Positions 9,401 through 18,800 of a stretch of 64,000 bases of DNA are shown one piece after another. Source of the DNA: a virus; IMG/VR virus record IMGVR_UViG_3300037189_011739, positions 1 to 64,000 of that record, one strand, 5' to 3'. The stretch's first letter is position 1. Each line of letters starts with the position of its first letter. The translations under genes and the position numbers were made by a program. Under the pieces are notes generated by a model that was not told the DNA's origin, did no database searches, and worked only from the letters and a program-made list of their open reading frames with translations.

Positions 9401-12400
9401 GAACTATCATAGATTGCCTGTCCTGTACCAACGATTGTAAATTTATTACCAACAAGCAATCCGTGAGATGTAGATGTAGTAACTGTTGCAATTCCAGTCC
9501 TAATATCAGTAAAGTTTAAAGTTGAAATTGTTGAACCTTCTGCCGTAATTGCGGCATAAGGCAATGTGCCGTCAGTTCTAGACGTATAAACACCAACATT
9601 ATTTGCATTATAAACTGTAAATTGTTTTGGTCCAGAAATTGCTGTAATTTTAAATAGGCCATTATAACCTTCACTTGCAAATCCAACGATTTGAATTGAA
9701 TCGCCAATATTATTATTGATAGAAGTCACTTGTACAGTTGCAAGTGTTGTTCCACCTGCAATACTCATTGTATTTCCTACACCATAAGCACTACCACCAT
9801 CTACAATACTTACATCTATTGGAACGCCAGCAGTCAATGAAACTTTAACTGTTGCATTAGTTCCTGCTCCAGTTCCGCCCACCAAAGCAGCAGAATAGAG
9901 TGTCGTTGAACCATATCCAGAACCAGCAGCAGTCAACGAAAGTGCAGAAATTGCATTTAAATTGTGCTCTCTATCAGTATAGAAAGTGACAGCAGTCCCA
10001 GTCACAGCAGCATAAGTAATACCAAAACCAATTGTATTTTCTCTTATAAATGAGTCAAGAGTTTCTTTTGTGACTGAATTTCTCTTATCATCTGTTGTGA
10101 CTTTTCCAAGTGGTTGAATATCTGCATAAGATGTTGATGCTTTTGGATCTGAATTATAATTATCCCTATCTAATTGTGGATAAAGATTGCGAACATCTTG
10201 ATTGTATTTTTTATAACTAATACCATATCCAACATTTTTAAGTGTTGGTGATTCACCCGAAGACATTACTGTAAGATGATAGATACCATCTTGTCCTGTA
10301 GTTGAAGAACCAGGAATAAACTTTTTAATTTCATCAATTCTATAGATGAAATAAGTATCGTAATATCTCTCTCTAGTTACAGTTGGAAGTGCTTCTACTT
10401 GTTGTGAAGTAGTTCTTTGATTTGTGACATTTGCAAAAGATCCAGGATCAGTAGCAATACCAGAAACAGTAAAGGTTTTGCTGCTTGGAACTGTTGCAAT
10501 TGTGAAGGAACCATTAAATACAGAAGATGCAGAACCTGCTAAATTATTTGAACTTAATACATTTTGAATTTTAATTCCATCACCAGAACTTAAATTATGT
10601 GGAAGTTCAGTTGTAATAGTAATTACATTTGAAGAATACGATGCACCAGTAATGATTTTTGGATTTTTAAGTTGTGTAGAATCCGAAAGGTTACCAGATA
10701 AAACTCCAGGACTATCAATTGTTGTTGTACTACTTTCCTGAATAGTATAACCAGCAATTGGTGGTCGCGCATTTGTTGCTTCTTTTGGAATTACATAACG
10801 AAGTTTATAAATTCTTTCATTTAATGAACGATTATCTAACTTTCTTTTCACAAAAGTAGAACCAGATTCTAATCCCAATCCAGTTGTACCCAATCCTACA
10901 ATTGCATTGTAGATATTATTATCTTGTGTGGAATTGGAACAAGTAATATACCAATTTGAATTCGTAGAGTCAAATTGAATTGGATGTCCAAGATCTCCTG
11001 GTTGCTTGTCGGTTACTGAACTGACAATAGTAAGAATACCACCAAGATTATTAGTTCCATTAATAGTTCTTGGAGTTGCAGCAATTGCATCACTATATGT
11101 TGGTGAAAGTTTAACTTGATTTGAAGAACCAGTTGTGGAAATATAATAAACTTTATTCAATTCAATATTATTTGGAGATTCTGCAGTATCACTAAATACT
11201 CTTACTTTTTCTCCATTATAGAAGTTATGAGCACCTGTAAGTGTAAAGATATCACTACTAATGCTATTGATGCCGGAATTTCTTCCAACAGTAGATACTT
11301 TCTGCGCGGAATATACTGAACCACCAGGGGACTGCATCAAGACTGGTGCAGTATAAGTTGTTTGTGCTGTTCCAATAGTTACTGTTAGATTTAACAGTTC
11401 GTTTTGTTTTGCTCCAATACGATAACTATCAACTTGATGCGGTGGAGCAATATCTAAACTGTTATATCCATAAAGATATAGATTTGAGATTGTTGCTGCT
11501 GAAATTGTTTTTGTAATATCTAATGATAACCAAGTAACTTCATTTTCATTTGTAATAACTTCTCTTGGCGGAATAATGTGAGTAATGTATCCAGTATTGT
11601 CACGATCAAATGCTTCTTTGCGGAAACCAACAGATTCAAGAGCTACAGCACCAAAGTTACTATTAGAGTTGGTGATGGACATATCACCACCACTTTCAGC
11701 TAAAAATTGTCTAGCATAACCAATCGCAAAGATAGATACGCACTGAACAAAACCACCATTTGATACTTTTACGTGGTTATTTTCATATGATGGTTTGTAG
11801 ATGGAACCAGAATATGTGTGAAGTGGGGAATTTGATGATTGACTATTATCTTTAAATGATTTGCTGGTTGAATCATAATCAATAAAAGCATTATCATCTT
11901 TTTGTAGTGACACACCAGTAAATTGAGCCACAACCATTGATTTAAAACCAGTGGATTTGCTTCCATCAGCGTGTATTCCACTCATACCATAAACTGATCT
12001 TATAGAACAATTAAAGATATAAGGAGAAGCAGAAGAAACGCTATCTGCTTCTATAACAACTTGTGCATCTTGAAGATAAGTAACAGGATCTGGAACTAGA
12101 TTTGTTGGAGATCCTAATGATGTATAGGTGAATGTGGTGAGTCCTACGATACCACTTACAACAAATGAACCATTATAAATGCTGGTATCAATACCAACAC
12201 CCTTCATTAAAATTGGAGTATCAACAAAAAGACCGTGAGTTGCGTTGGTGGTTACAGTAATAGATGAAGATGGGGTTACACCATCACCAGAACGAATACT
12301 TGTGATTCCAAGATTGTTTGCGTTTAGATTTCCAACAATACGATATTCATCTACACTTGGTTCAAAATCAAGACCAACTGGATAATCTATAATTGGTCTT

Positions 12401-13170
12401 CCGGAACTATTACCATAAACTAAAGTAAGTTTGTGGTAATACATCTGCAGATCAGTTAATCCACTATCTACGTTGCTGATCTTTACATTATTCACACCAT
12501 CAGCATATGCAAATGCAGTTAGTTTGTGGTGAGAATAATTTGGGAAATTTGTAGTATTGTTATAATTTTTATAAGAGAATTTTGTAGTATCTGCATCTAA
12601 AAATGTAAAGATACTGAAATAGCAAGTACCAGTTACATTAAAAATAGAAGAAGTGTTAATATAATCGTCTAGTGGGTCTGGAACATATAATGGACGAATT
12701 TTAGTTTTTCTTAAATCATAACCAATAATGGATACACCACGAGGAATGATTATACCACCATCTACCGAGTTTAATTTATATAAATCGTTATTTGCGTCAA
12801 GTACATCTGTATTAAATGCCGATCCAAGTTCATTGATTGTAACACCACTTGCCCAAGAAACACCAGAACCAGATCCAGTTCTCTGCTTTAGTGCTCCGGT
12901 AGTATCAATTGCAAATCCTGGACGATTATCAATATAATGAGTTCCAGGATATACAAGTACGGTTGTTCTATCAATTCTATCGTTATTTCTTCCTGACTGA
13001 TATGAAAATCTTGCTGCCTCTATTAGTGCTCTTTGAATAGATTTAAATGGGCGGGCTAAACTATTGCCCTTATTTTCATAACTATCAGTTGCATCAAAAT
13101 CTGATGGATTAACATAAAGAATGTTACCTTCAGCATTCTTTAGGAAATTTTCTAACCTGGAGAGTGGCAT
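6430..13170 (-). CDS. Giant long tail fibre with C-terminal S74 chaperone
   Basis: The largest gene here encodes 2246 residues. The N-terminal third has beta-helix-like segments (AGLKAELI-free, S/T/N-rich turns) and motifs shared with other fibres in the window, including GHTFEYVG. Middle repeats include the 15-residue LTGTAVTYTTGNITT unit and several HNF/HGL modules. The last 110 residues are a peptidase S74 intramolecular chaperone: SDLRLKENI, GVIAQEVEKVLPQ, then a helical K/E-rich tail. S74 domains trimerise and fold the fibre, then cut themselves off before the Ser of SDLRLKEN. It is probably the main long or side fibre of the virion. Confidence 0.88.
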   Translation of the reverse strand: MPLSRLENFLKNAEGNILYVNPSDFDATDSYENKGNSLARPFKSIQRALIEAARFSYQSGRNNDRIDRTTVLVYPGTHYIDNRPGFAIDTTGALKQRTGSGSGVSWASGVTINELGSAFNTDVLDANNDLYKLNSVDGGIIIPRGVSIIGYDLRKTKIRPLYVPDPLDDYINTSSIFNVTGTCYFSIFTFLDADTTKFSYKNYNNTTNFPNYSHHKLTAFAYADGVNNVKISNVDSGLTDLQMYYHKLTLVYGNSSGRPIIDYPVGLDFEPSVDEYRIVGNLNANNLGITSIRSGDGVTPSSSITVTTNATHGLFVDTPILMKGVGIDTSIYNGSFVVSGIVGLTTFTYTSLGSPTNLVPDPVTYLQDAQVVIEADSVSSASPYIFNCSIRSVYGMSGIHADGSKSTGFKSMVVAQFTGVSLQKDDNAFIDYDSTSKSFKDNSQSSNSPLHTYSGSIYKPSYENNHVKVSNGGFVQCVSIFAIGYARQFLAESGGDMSITNSNSNFGAVALESVGFRKEAFDRDNTGYITHIIPPREVITNENEVTWLSLDITKTISAATISNLYLYGYNSLDIAPPHQVDSYRIGAKQNELLNLTVTIGTAQTTYTAPVLMQSPGGSVYSAQKVSTVGRNSGINSISSDIFTLTGAHNFYNGEKVRVFSDTAESPNNIELNKVYYISTTGSSNQVKLSPTYSDAIAATPRTINGTNNLGGILTIVSSVTDKQPGDLGHPIQFDSTNSNWYITCSNSTQDNNIYNAIVGLGTTGLGLESGSTFVKRKLDNRSLNERIYKLRYVIPKEATNARPPIAGYTIQESSTTTIDSPGVLSGNLSDSTQLKNPKIITGASYSSNVITITTELPHNLSSGDGIKIQNVLSSNNLAGSASSVFNGSFTIATVPSSKTFTVSGIATDPGSFANVTNQRTTSQQVEALPTVTRERYYDTYFIYRIDEIKKFIPGSSTTGQDGIYHLTVMSSGESPTLKNVGYGISYKKYNQDVRNLYPQLDRDNYNSDPKASTSYADIQPLGKVTTDDKRNSVTKETLDSFIRENTIGFGITYAAVTGTAVTFYTDREHNLNAISALSLTAAGSGYGSTTLYSAALVGGTGAGTNATVKVSLTAGVPIDVSIVDGGSAYGVGNTMSIAGGTTLATVQVTSINNNIGDSIQIVGFASEGYNGLFKITAISGPKQFTVYNANNVGVYTSRTDGTLPYAAITAEGSTISTLNFTDIRTGIATVTTSTSHGLLVGNKFTIVGTGQAIYDSSFVVKSVVGLTTFTFNVGIVTATQPYVSGGTVLKQGIGVNALPIGDGESNLGGRASYIYGGISVTLGSSLSSSATTINLSSPNGFKKGDFIQINSEVLRILNDACTSVIRGQFGTISAAADSGTLVKKIRIIPIQFHRPSYIRGSGHTFEYVGYGPGNYSTGLPQKQTKVLTTDEIIVSQAKEQDGGTIVYSGMNDLGEFYSGSKKLTSITGEEELFDAPIFTYTGDDANTDLTQRLSGYYDDIVVKERITVEGGENNNQTSQFYGPVNFTQKITNTSDNGIETKNLFIKGTASQSKLITVGISTPTSAVISGARSGDISLISSPVSGGYVGHVYADSDWKRFGMISMEKDLDVLRLDRLGIGQTNATFPFTNELEVNGTARFKNLYVTESVTFITPQTFSSVAFEGITIYNGAVFPGTNSVGAIVTAYTQKHIQGISQLYNLEVTGTGVTFSNTANINVGSSFNSTYAGVSTFAGRLNASSSTISALTGTAVTYTTGNITTLTGTYAYQNVGIITALTGTAVTYTTGNITTLSGTYAYQNVGIITALAGTAVTYTNATITNLNNIGISTVSTSGIDFKGTSGFTKLVASSTASGTLTLPAATDTLVGKNTSDALTNKTIAAGSNTITGLTNTNLSGSAAISNANLANSTISGVALGSNLGDLTLNTHLSYTSGSTYNGSTARELNVDAKSTWTLGDNSASIVSRDVNGDFAARDITSRTITSNITTGTAPFVVSSTTQVSNLNVSYLQGYQTASANTASSIVLRDGSGNFSAGTISATNLNGTLQYSVSTGTYLSGSFNNSASATITINATSANTASTVVARDASGNFSAGTITATLTGTASALVTGNNYQVNSFGVGTAASGTAGEIRATNDITAFYSDLRLKENISPIANALNKVCSLRGVTYNANDVAASFGYTREEQVGVIAQEVEKVLPQVVKAAPFDIDVDDDGNEYSRSGENYKTVKYEKIVPLLIEAIKELKAEIEELKKK
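7725..7955 (-). repeat. Five or so 15-residue fibre repeat units within the giant fibre
   Basis: The coding strand gives units such as ITALTGTAVTYTTGN and ITTLSGTYAYQNVGI, the same 45-bp family that fills positions 1-1165. Adjacent copies are nearly identical in DNA, which suggests recent duplication or recombination between fibre genes. Confidence 0.75.
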
Positions 13171-13224
13171 TTTATAAGCACAGATATTTCTTCTGTCTTA
13201 TTTAGACACTTAATAAATCATCAC

Positions 13225-13407
13225 TCAATCGGTATAAACTAATTCTCCACGAAGTTCAGCAAGTTTTGCAGTTGCAAGTGCTTCTACACAAGCCCAATAA
13301 GTTTCTCCTGTAAGTGGAAAGTTTTCATCCACAAAATGGGAGCACATATCTTCTTGTAACTCACGAAGTTCTTGTAGGGTTTTGCGGTCAATTTGCATTA
13401 TAGGCAC
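13225..13407 (-). CDS. Small hypothetical protein
   Basis: A 60-residue soluble protein, helix-rich and acidic, with QELRELQEDM near the start and TYWACVEALATAKLAEL in the middle. The start could be GTG at 13407, which has a weak purine-rich site about 10 bases upstream, or ATG at 13398 (MQIDRKTL). It lies between the oxygenase gene (ending 13450) and the giant fibre. I do not recognise a function. Confidence 0.55.
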   Translation of the reverse strand: MPIMQIDRKTLQELRELQEDMCSHFVDENFPLTGETYWACVEALATAKLAELRGELVYTD

Positions 13408-13449
13408 ACACAGTGGTCCTCTTCATTCTAGCACATATTTTGAGTCTTG

Positions 13450-14001
13450 TCAAGGGGTCTGGTCCATTATAAAATCTTCATATGGGAGATGGGCACCGAA
13501 CATCCAAAGTATTCTGGGAGTTTCTCCTTTCACTTCAGTTACATAATGAGTTTGCTCCGAAGCATAATAACAATGTAAATCTCCAACATTAATATCAACT
13601 AACTCATCATCCACATATAATTCTGCACCTTCTTCTGTTGCTTGAGCCATTATATTACAACGATATGTTGTCCAACCATTTTCTGCTTTTGGATCACGAT
13701 GACTATAGACATCACCACCTTTATAAGTTACAGAGACAACTACACCTTCACTACCGTGACCCATAATTAATGGTCTATGGGATATTCTCATAAATTCACG
13801 AATTCTATTTGAAATATCAATTACAAGTTCGGGATATTTTTTATCCTTCATATGCATTCTACTGGTTAATCTTTTTTTATATTGATGATTTCCTCGTGAA
13901 ACTCCCAAATTAATCCACCCCTCTTCAACACCATTTAAGGCAATTTCAGATAATTGCTCACATTCCTCTAATGTGATAAAATTTTTAAATATTTTAATCA
14001 C
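13450..14001 (-). CDS. 2OG-Fe(II) oxygenase
   Basis: The 183-residue protein has H101-x-D103 (YSHRD), distal H152 (QTHYVTEV) and R163 (TPRILWMFG), the metal and 2-oxoglutarate ligands of the 2OG-Fe(II) superfamily. GAELYVDDE and INVGDLHCY are the usual central strands. It overlaps the sulfotransferase gene by ATGA, so the two are translated together. Substrate unknown; with the sulfotransferase and fibre genes next to it, a tailoring role on a virion or cell-surface component is an inference. Confidence 0.8.
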   Translation of the reverse strand: MIKIFKNFITLEECEQLSEIALNGVEEGWINLGVSRGNHQYKKRLTSRMHMKDKKYPELVIDISNRIREFMRISHRPLIMGHGSEGVVVSVTYKGGDVYSHRDPKAENGWTTYRCNIMAQATEEGAELYVDDELVDINVGDLHCYYASEQTHYVTEVKGETPRILWMFGAHLPYEDFIMDQTP

Positions 14002-14606
14002 AATTCAGTAGAATATTCAAATTTTTCAAATTCATCCTTACAATAATTTTTTATAATCTCAACCATTTCTGGTGTATATACAGTTTTATAATTTGGTCCA
14101 GGAATAGCATTAATTTGATATTCACTCCAACTAACATTACATTCTTCTAAAAATTCTTTTACTAATTCCATATTTTCAAATTTAAATAATTTAATATTAC
14201 TCTCATCTTCCCCATTTACATAATTAACTTGTGACTGCATAAAATAATATTTTTTATAATCACCATTTCCAAATTTTTTTACAAACTCTTCAAAAGTTTC
14301 TGGAACTTCTGGAAAATCTGGATTATTTGCTTGTCCGTGTTGTCTTGACCATTTCCATAAACTATGAACTCTATTATATGGATTTCTAACAACTACAAAA
14401 AATCCAACTTGATCGGAATTTGCTGCAGGTAATGCCCGTTTAACAAATTCAATTGTTGGAGCATTTTTAACAGGAATTGAGAAATCATTTACATCAGTAA
14501 ATGGATCGTGTATTTTTGAAATTTTATTATTAACTTTAAGCAAATTTTTAATGAACATTCCCGCCGTTTTTGGAATGTGAATGTAGATATATAATTTCTT
14601 TTCCAT
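13998..14606 (-). CDS. Sulfotransferase-family protein
   Basis: The 202-residue protein opens with HIPKTAGMFIK (residues 10-20), the 5'-phosphosulfate loop of the carbohydrate sulfotransferase family (compare HIPKTGGT), followed by VVRNPYNRVHSLW (residues 72-84), the 3'-phosphate-binding strand and helix. Known relatives transfer sulfate from PAPS to sugars or proteins. It is translationally coupled (ATGA) to the 2OG oxygenase and lies 1 base after the 113-residue gene. Target unknown; sulfation of a fibre glycan or host surface sugar is conceivable. Confidence 0.8.
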   Translation of the reverse strand: MEKKLYIYIHIPKTAGMFIKNLLKVNNKISKIHDPFTDVNDFSIPVKNAPTIEFVKRALPAANSDQVGFFVVVRNPYNRVHSLWKWSRQHGQANNPDFPEVPETFEEFVKKFGNGDYKKYYFMQSQVNYVNGEDESNIKLFKFENMELVKEFLEECNVSWSEYQINAIPGPNYKTVYTPEMVEIIKNYCKDEFEKFEYSTEL

Positions 14607-14607
14607 A

Positions 14608-14949
14608 TTAAGTAGAAATACCAGAATTTATTTTATCTAAGAGTTTTTGATTTTCAAGTTGAATATCTGCTAAATTTAATTTATCTTGCTGTACTTTTTT
14701 TTCCTGTTCGGCAATTAATTGATCTTGGTTTATTTTTTCTGCATTCCACAAATCAATTAATGGTTGGATATAATTAATATCCTCAAAAAATTCATTATTT
14801 CTCTCCTGACGATTGATAAATTCAATTTCACCATAAGTATCGTACCATTGAATTGCATCAACTTCTTGATCAAAAGATGAATTGACAATAGTTAAAAATA
14901 TTCCATTAATCCCTATAATTTTATCAGTTTTAATATATGTAAATCTCAT
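14608..14949 (-). CDS. Hypothetical protein near the fibre genes
   Basis: The 113-residue protein has a beta-like N-terminal half (ITVNSS-like and YGEIEFINRQERN segments) and a C-terminal coiled coil from about residue 70 rich in Q, E, K and L. The layout resembles small tail-fibre assembly chaperones, but I cannot assign the family. It overlaps the upstream 106-residue gene by ATGA. Confidence 0.6.
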   Translation of the reverse strand: MRFTYIKTDKIIGINGIFLTIVNSSFDQEVDAIQWYDTYGEIEFINRQERNNEFFEDINYIQPLIDLWNAEKINQDQLIAEQEKKVQQDKLNLADIQLENQKLLDKINSGIST

Positions 14950-15266
14950 TTTGCATCTCCAGAATCTAAAACGTTTATTGTTGATGAAATAATTCCTTGT
15001 TGTAATGATTGAATATAAAGTTGCTGATTTTTTTGATTGGCATCCACAACTTCATTTCTAAAACTTTCTACAGCAGAAGCAGTTGATCTTTGTTGTTGAG
15101 AATTTTCTATGGTAAGCATTGGCAACCAAGTAATTGCACATCCCCATTCATCTACTGGTTCTCCTGTATTTGGATTCATACCTCTTATTTGGGTAAACCA
15201 AGAACATTGGAGACTAATGCAATCTTTTTGTATTAAAGGGCAAAATTTGCCTTGTTCAAGTTTCAT
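14946..15266 (-). CDS. Conserved phage protein with four-cysteine N-terminus
   Basis: The 106-residue protein has C9, C16, C21 and C43 in the pattern CPLIQKDC-x4-C and W-G-C-A-I, then NSQQQR and a helical tail. I recognise this as a small family that recurs beside tail-fibre genes in unrelated phages; its function is unknown. The cysteines could bind a metal. It shares one base with the collar-type gene upstream and four with the gene downstream. Confidence 0.75.
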   Translation of the reverse strand: MKLEQGKFCPLIQKDCISLQCSWFTQIRGMNPNTGEPVDEWGCAITWLPMLTIENSQQQRSTASAVESFRNEVVDANQKNQQLYIQSLQQGIISSTINVLDSGDAK

Positions 15267-15769
15267 TAAGTTTTAGCGCAAAGTATAATGTTTATATATT
15301 GTACCGCGAAATCCATTGCCGTCGCAGTAAATCCGTGATTGTGAGCACCACCAGAACCTTCATTAATACCTCCAGTATTTGCACCAACTCCAGAAGGACC
15401 CGGTACATTTGGAAATGTTTTATAATTATTGGCGCCGAAGGCGACAAGATTTGTAGTATATGATGATGGAGCAGTATAAGCGTGAGTGTGATTTCCCAAT
15501 TGAGATGCCGAAAGTGTAGTATTATCAACAGTACCAGTAGGAGTTTTGGAAGTAAATACAGTTGTAAAGGCAGTAGAACCACCAGAACCACCACCAGTTC
15601 CTGATACGACTCTCAATGCTTTATCGTTATGCGTTACTACTTGTGACCATCCTGTGGGTGCAGATGCTTGATAGAACAATAAAGTTGTTCCAGAAGCGAA
15701 GACCGTACCAGAAACATTAGATCCAGATACAGGCAACCATTGACCAGAACTTCTAACATAAGTTGGCAT
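15266..15769 (-). CDS. Collar-domain tail-fibre tip protein
   Basis: The 167-residue protein carries LLFYQASAPTGWSQV (from about residue 30), the phage tail-collar signature, and two H-x-H pairs, NHTHAY and AHNHGF. In T4 gp12 and gp37 such His pairs coordinate metal ions along the fibre axis; that parallel is inferred. Its small size and C-terminal FAVQYINIILC ending are typical of short fibre tips. It is followed by the Cys protein and the sulfotransferase/oxygenase pair. Confidence 0.8.
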   Translation of the reverse strand: MPTYVRSSGQWLPVSGSNVSGTVFASGTTLLFYQASAPTGWSQVVTHNDKALRVVSGTGGGSGGSTAFTTVFTSKTPTGTVDNTTLSASQLGNHTHAYTAPSSYTTNLVAFGANNYKTFPNVPGPSGVGANTGGINEGSGGAHNHGFTATAMDFAVQYINIILCAKT

Positions 15770-15821
15770 AACAAATTAAATTTTGATATTTTAGATATTT
15801 AGATCAATATTTAATTAATTT

Positions 15822-18800
15822 TTATTTTGATTTTTTCATCTCATTTATTTCCTCTTTAAGATCTTTAATTGCTTCAATCAAAAGAGGAATAATTTGATCA
15901 TATTTAACTGCAAGATATCCATTATCTCTTGTGATTACTGCTTGAGGAAGAACTTTTTGTATTTCTTGTGCAATAACTCCAGCTTCACTTCCCGTTTTTC
16001 CGGATTTTTTATCCCAGTCAAAGATATTTCCACTAATTGCAAGTACTTTATTTAATGAATTTGAAATTGGAGTGATATTATTTTTTAATCTTTGATCTGA
16101 AGTATAATATGCTGTAATATCTCCATATACGGAAAGATTTGTTCCATCAAATATTAAATTATTAGAACCAGTCGTAAGGTTAGATGCATTTTTATATAAA
16201 ACTTGATTTGCTGATCCTATAGCATCTATTGATCCAGTTGCAGTAGCTCCGCTGGTATCATACCAAACATCACCATCACAAGGACTTGCAGGTGCTGTAG
16301 ATTGGACATATTTTGTCCCATAAGCATTACTAGTAGAAGCAATATTGATAGTATTTCCAGTTGCTGTTGTAATTGGATTCGTACAACTATATGATGTTTG
16401 ATTTACAGTTAAACTTACAAGACTGGTTACAGTATCTGCAATTCTAGCGGAATCAACACGAACGCCATAAGTATTTGCGCCATTCCAACCCATCAATGTT
16501 GGGTATGTTGAAGACCAAGCAACTTGAGAATTAGTATTGTTTACTGCGCCACCATCAGGTGAAGTGCTAGCAGAAGCATCAAAGATTGTATGACTATTGC
16601 CATAGTTTTTCCAAGAAAGTTGCCCAACAACAGCAGAAATAGTTCCATTTGTGGACCAATTAGTTCTTCCTGTACTTAAGTTAGTTGCAGTGGCAGCATT
16701 ACCAGAACAAGAAGCAGAAGAACCAGTAACGTTTCCTCCTGATGTTATGTTAGTTCCTGCAACTGAACCCGATACACTAATTGAACCAGTAACAGTAATA
16801 GTAGTACCAGAAGCGGGAATTGAAATGCCAGCACTTCCAGTTGCCTGTAAATTTAGAGTTCCATAAGCACTAGTGTCTCGGTTATAACAAATCACATATC
16901 CTTGACCAGCACTCATTCCCATTTCAACTGCAAGACCAGTATAAGAACTTCCAGTAGGAGTTCCATACCAACCAGTTGCACGAACTTGCTCTAGGGTTCT
17001 TAAGTAATTACTGAAAGTTCCAGTGGTAGCAGCAACTGACCCTCCAGATAAGTTCGTTGTAGTGGTTGCATTGGTTGAAGATCCAGCACTATCAGCATAA
17101 CCCGCATATATTTTACTCCAAGAACCCCAAGTACCACCTTCTCTAAATCTTACTGAAGGGTATGGATTTCCACCTATGGATGCTCTTGGAATTGCAAATT
17201 CCATTGCATATAATGAATATGCATAGTCATTGCCAAGACCTATTGAAAGATTATAATATTGTATCGCACTGGGAATTCCAGGACCGTTTGTAGTACCTTG
17301 AATATAGTTAAATCCAAAATTAGTACTGGCATTAAAATCTGTTCTAGTGCTGTGGTTGTTCCCCATATTATTGAAGAACTGAGTCGCAGTAATACCATTC
17401 AGATAATTTGAATTTAAATTACTAACTTGAGTAGTAGAAGCAACAGTAAGTGGTGCTGTTCCTGTTGCTACTGTGGATGCTATTGTTCTAAACGAAGAAT
17501 TGCCAGAAGAATCTACAGACCCAACAGTAGCACCGGCACCATTACCAAAGTTTACTCCACTAGTTCCTTTATAATAATTAATGTAAGTTGCAAAAGCACC
17601 ATTTTTTGCATCAAGATGTAAGTTTCCGTTTGTTGTAACTACAGAAGCATTTGTCGTATCTGCATTTCCGTTTCCGCCAACTCTTAAATATTGCGCCCAA
17701 GTTGAATTTGGACCATAAAGAGCAGAACCATCTCCAGCAATTGTAATTGAATTGGCAGTTATTGATGAAGTTGCAAATGTATTTGTGAGTTTATTAAAAG
17801 TAAGATTTGCATTTCCAGCAAAAACATTACTATCATTAAATTGTATTTGTGTATTAGAACCCGCAGCAGCAACAGAAGAAGCATTAATTCCTGTAATGCT
17901 TGTATTAGTAACAGAGGTAATTCTACCTTTACTATCAACAGCAAATACTGGTACTTGAGAACCAGACCCATAAGTATTCGCAGAAACACCAGTAGATGCT
18001 AATGTGCCTGTTGCAGTAACATTAGAAGATCCATCAAATGATGGACTTGTATAAGTTAAATCACCAGTAATCGCAATAGTTCTTCCTGTGGTTAATTTAT
18101 CTGCTTGAGCAACAGTAGCAGCAGTAAAATTAACCCCAACACTGGATGCTGAAGTAATTCTGCCTTTAGCATCAACTACAATCTGTGGAATTGTTGTTGT
18201 AGAACCATAAGTATTCGCAGAAACACCAGTATTCGCTAAAGTACTAGTTGCAGTTATATTTGCAGTACCATCAAATGATGGACTTGTATAAGTTAAATCC
18301 CCAGTAATCGCGATAGTTCTTCCTGTGGTTAATTTATCTGCCGATGCTACTGTTTGAGAACTAAAATTAACACTAACACTGGATGCTGAAATAATTCTGC
18401 CTTTAGCATCAACTGCAATCTGTGGAATTGTTGTTGTAGAACCATAAGTTGTACTAGTAACACCAGTAGTTGCCAAAGTACCAATCGCAGTTACATTTGT
18501 AGTGCCATCAAATGATGGACTTGTGTATGCCAAGTCTCCTGTAATGGCAATGGTTCTACCTGTTGATAACTTTGTAGCCGTATCAGCATTTCCATTCAAA
18601 GCACCTTTAAATGTAGTTGCTGTAACAACACCAACAACACTTAAAGATTGTGATGATAAACTAGTGGCAGTAGCAATTCCTAAAGAACTATTACCTGTAA
18701 CTATCAAAGATTGAGTAGTAGAAATTCCAGAAACATATGAAGATGTTATATCAGCATAACCACCTATCACACTTGTTGCAGTATTTGTATTTCCAGTAAT

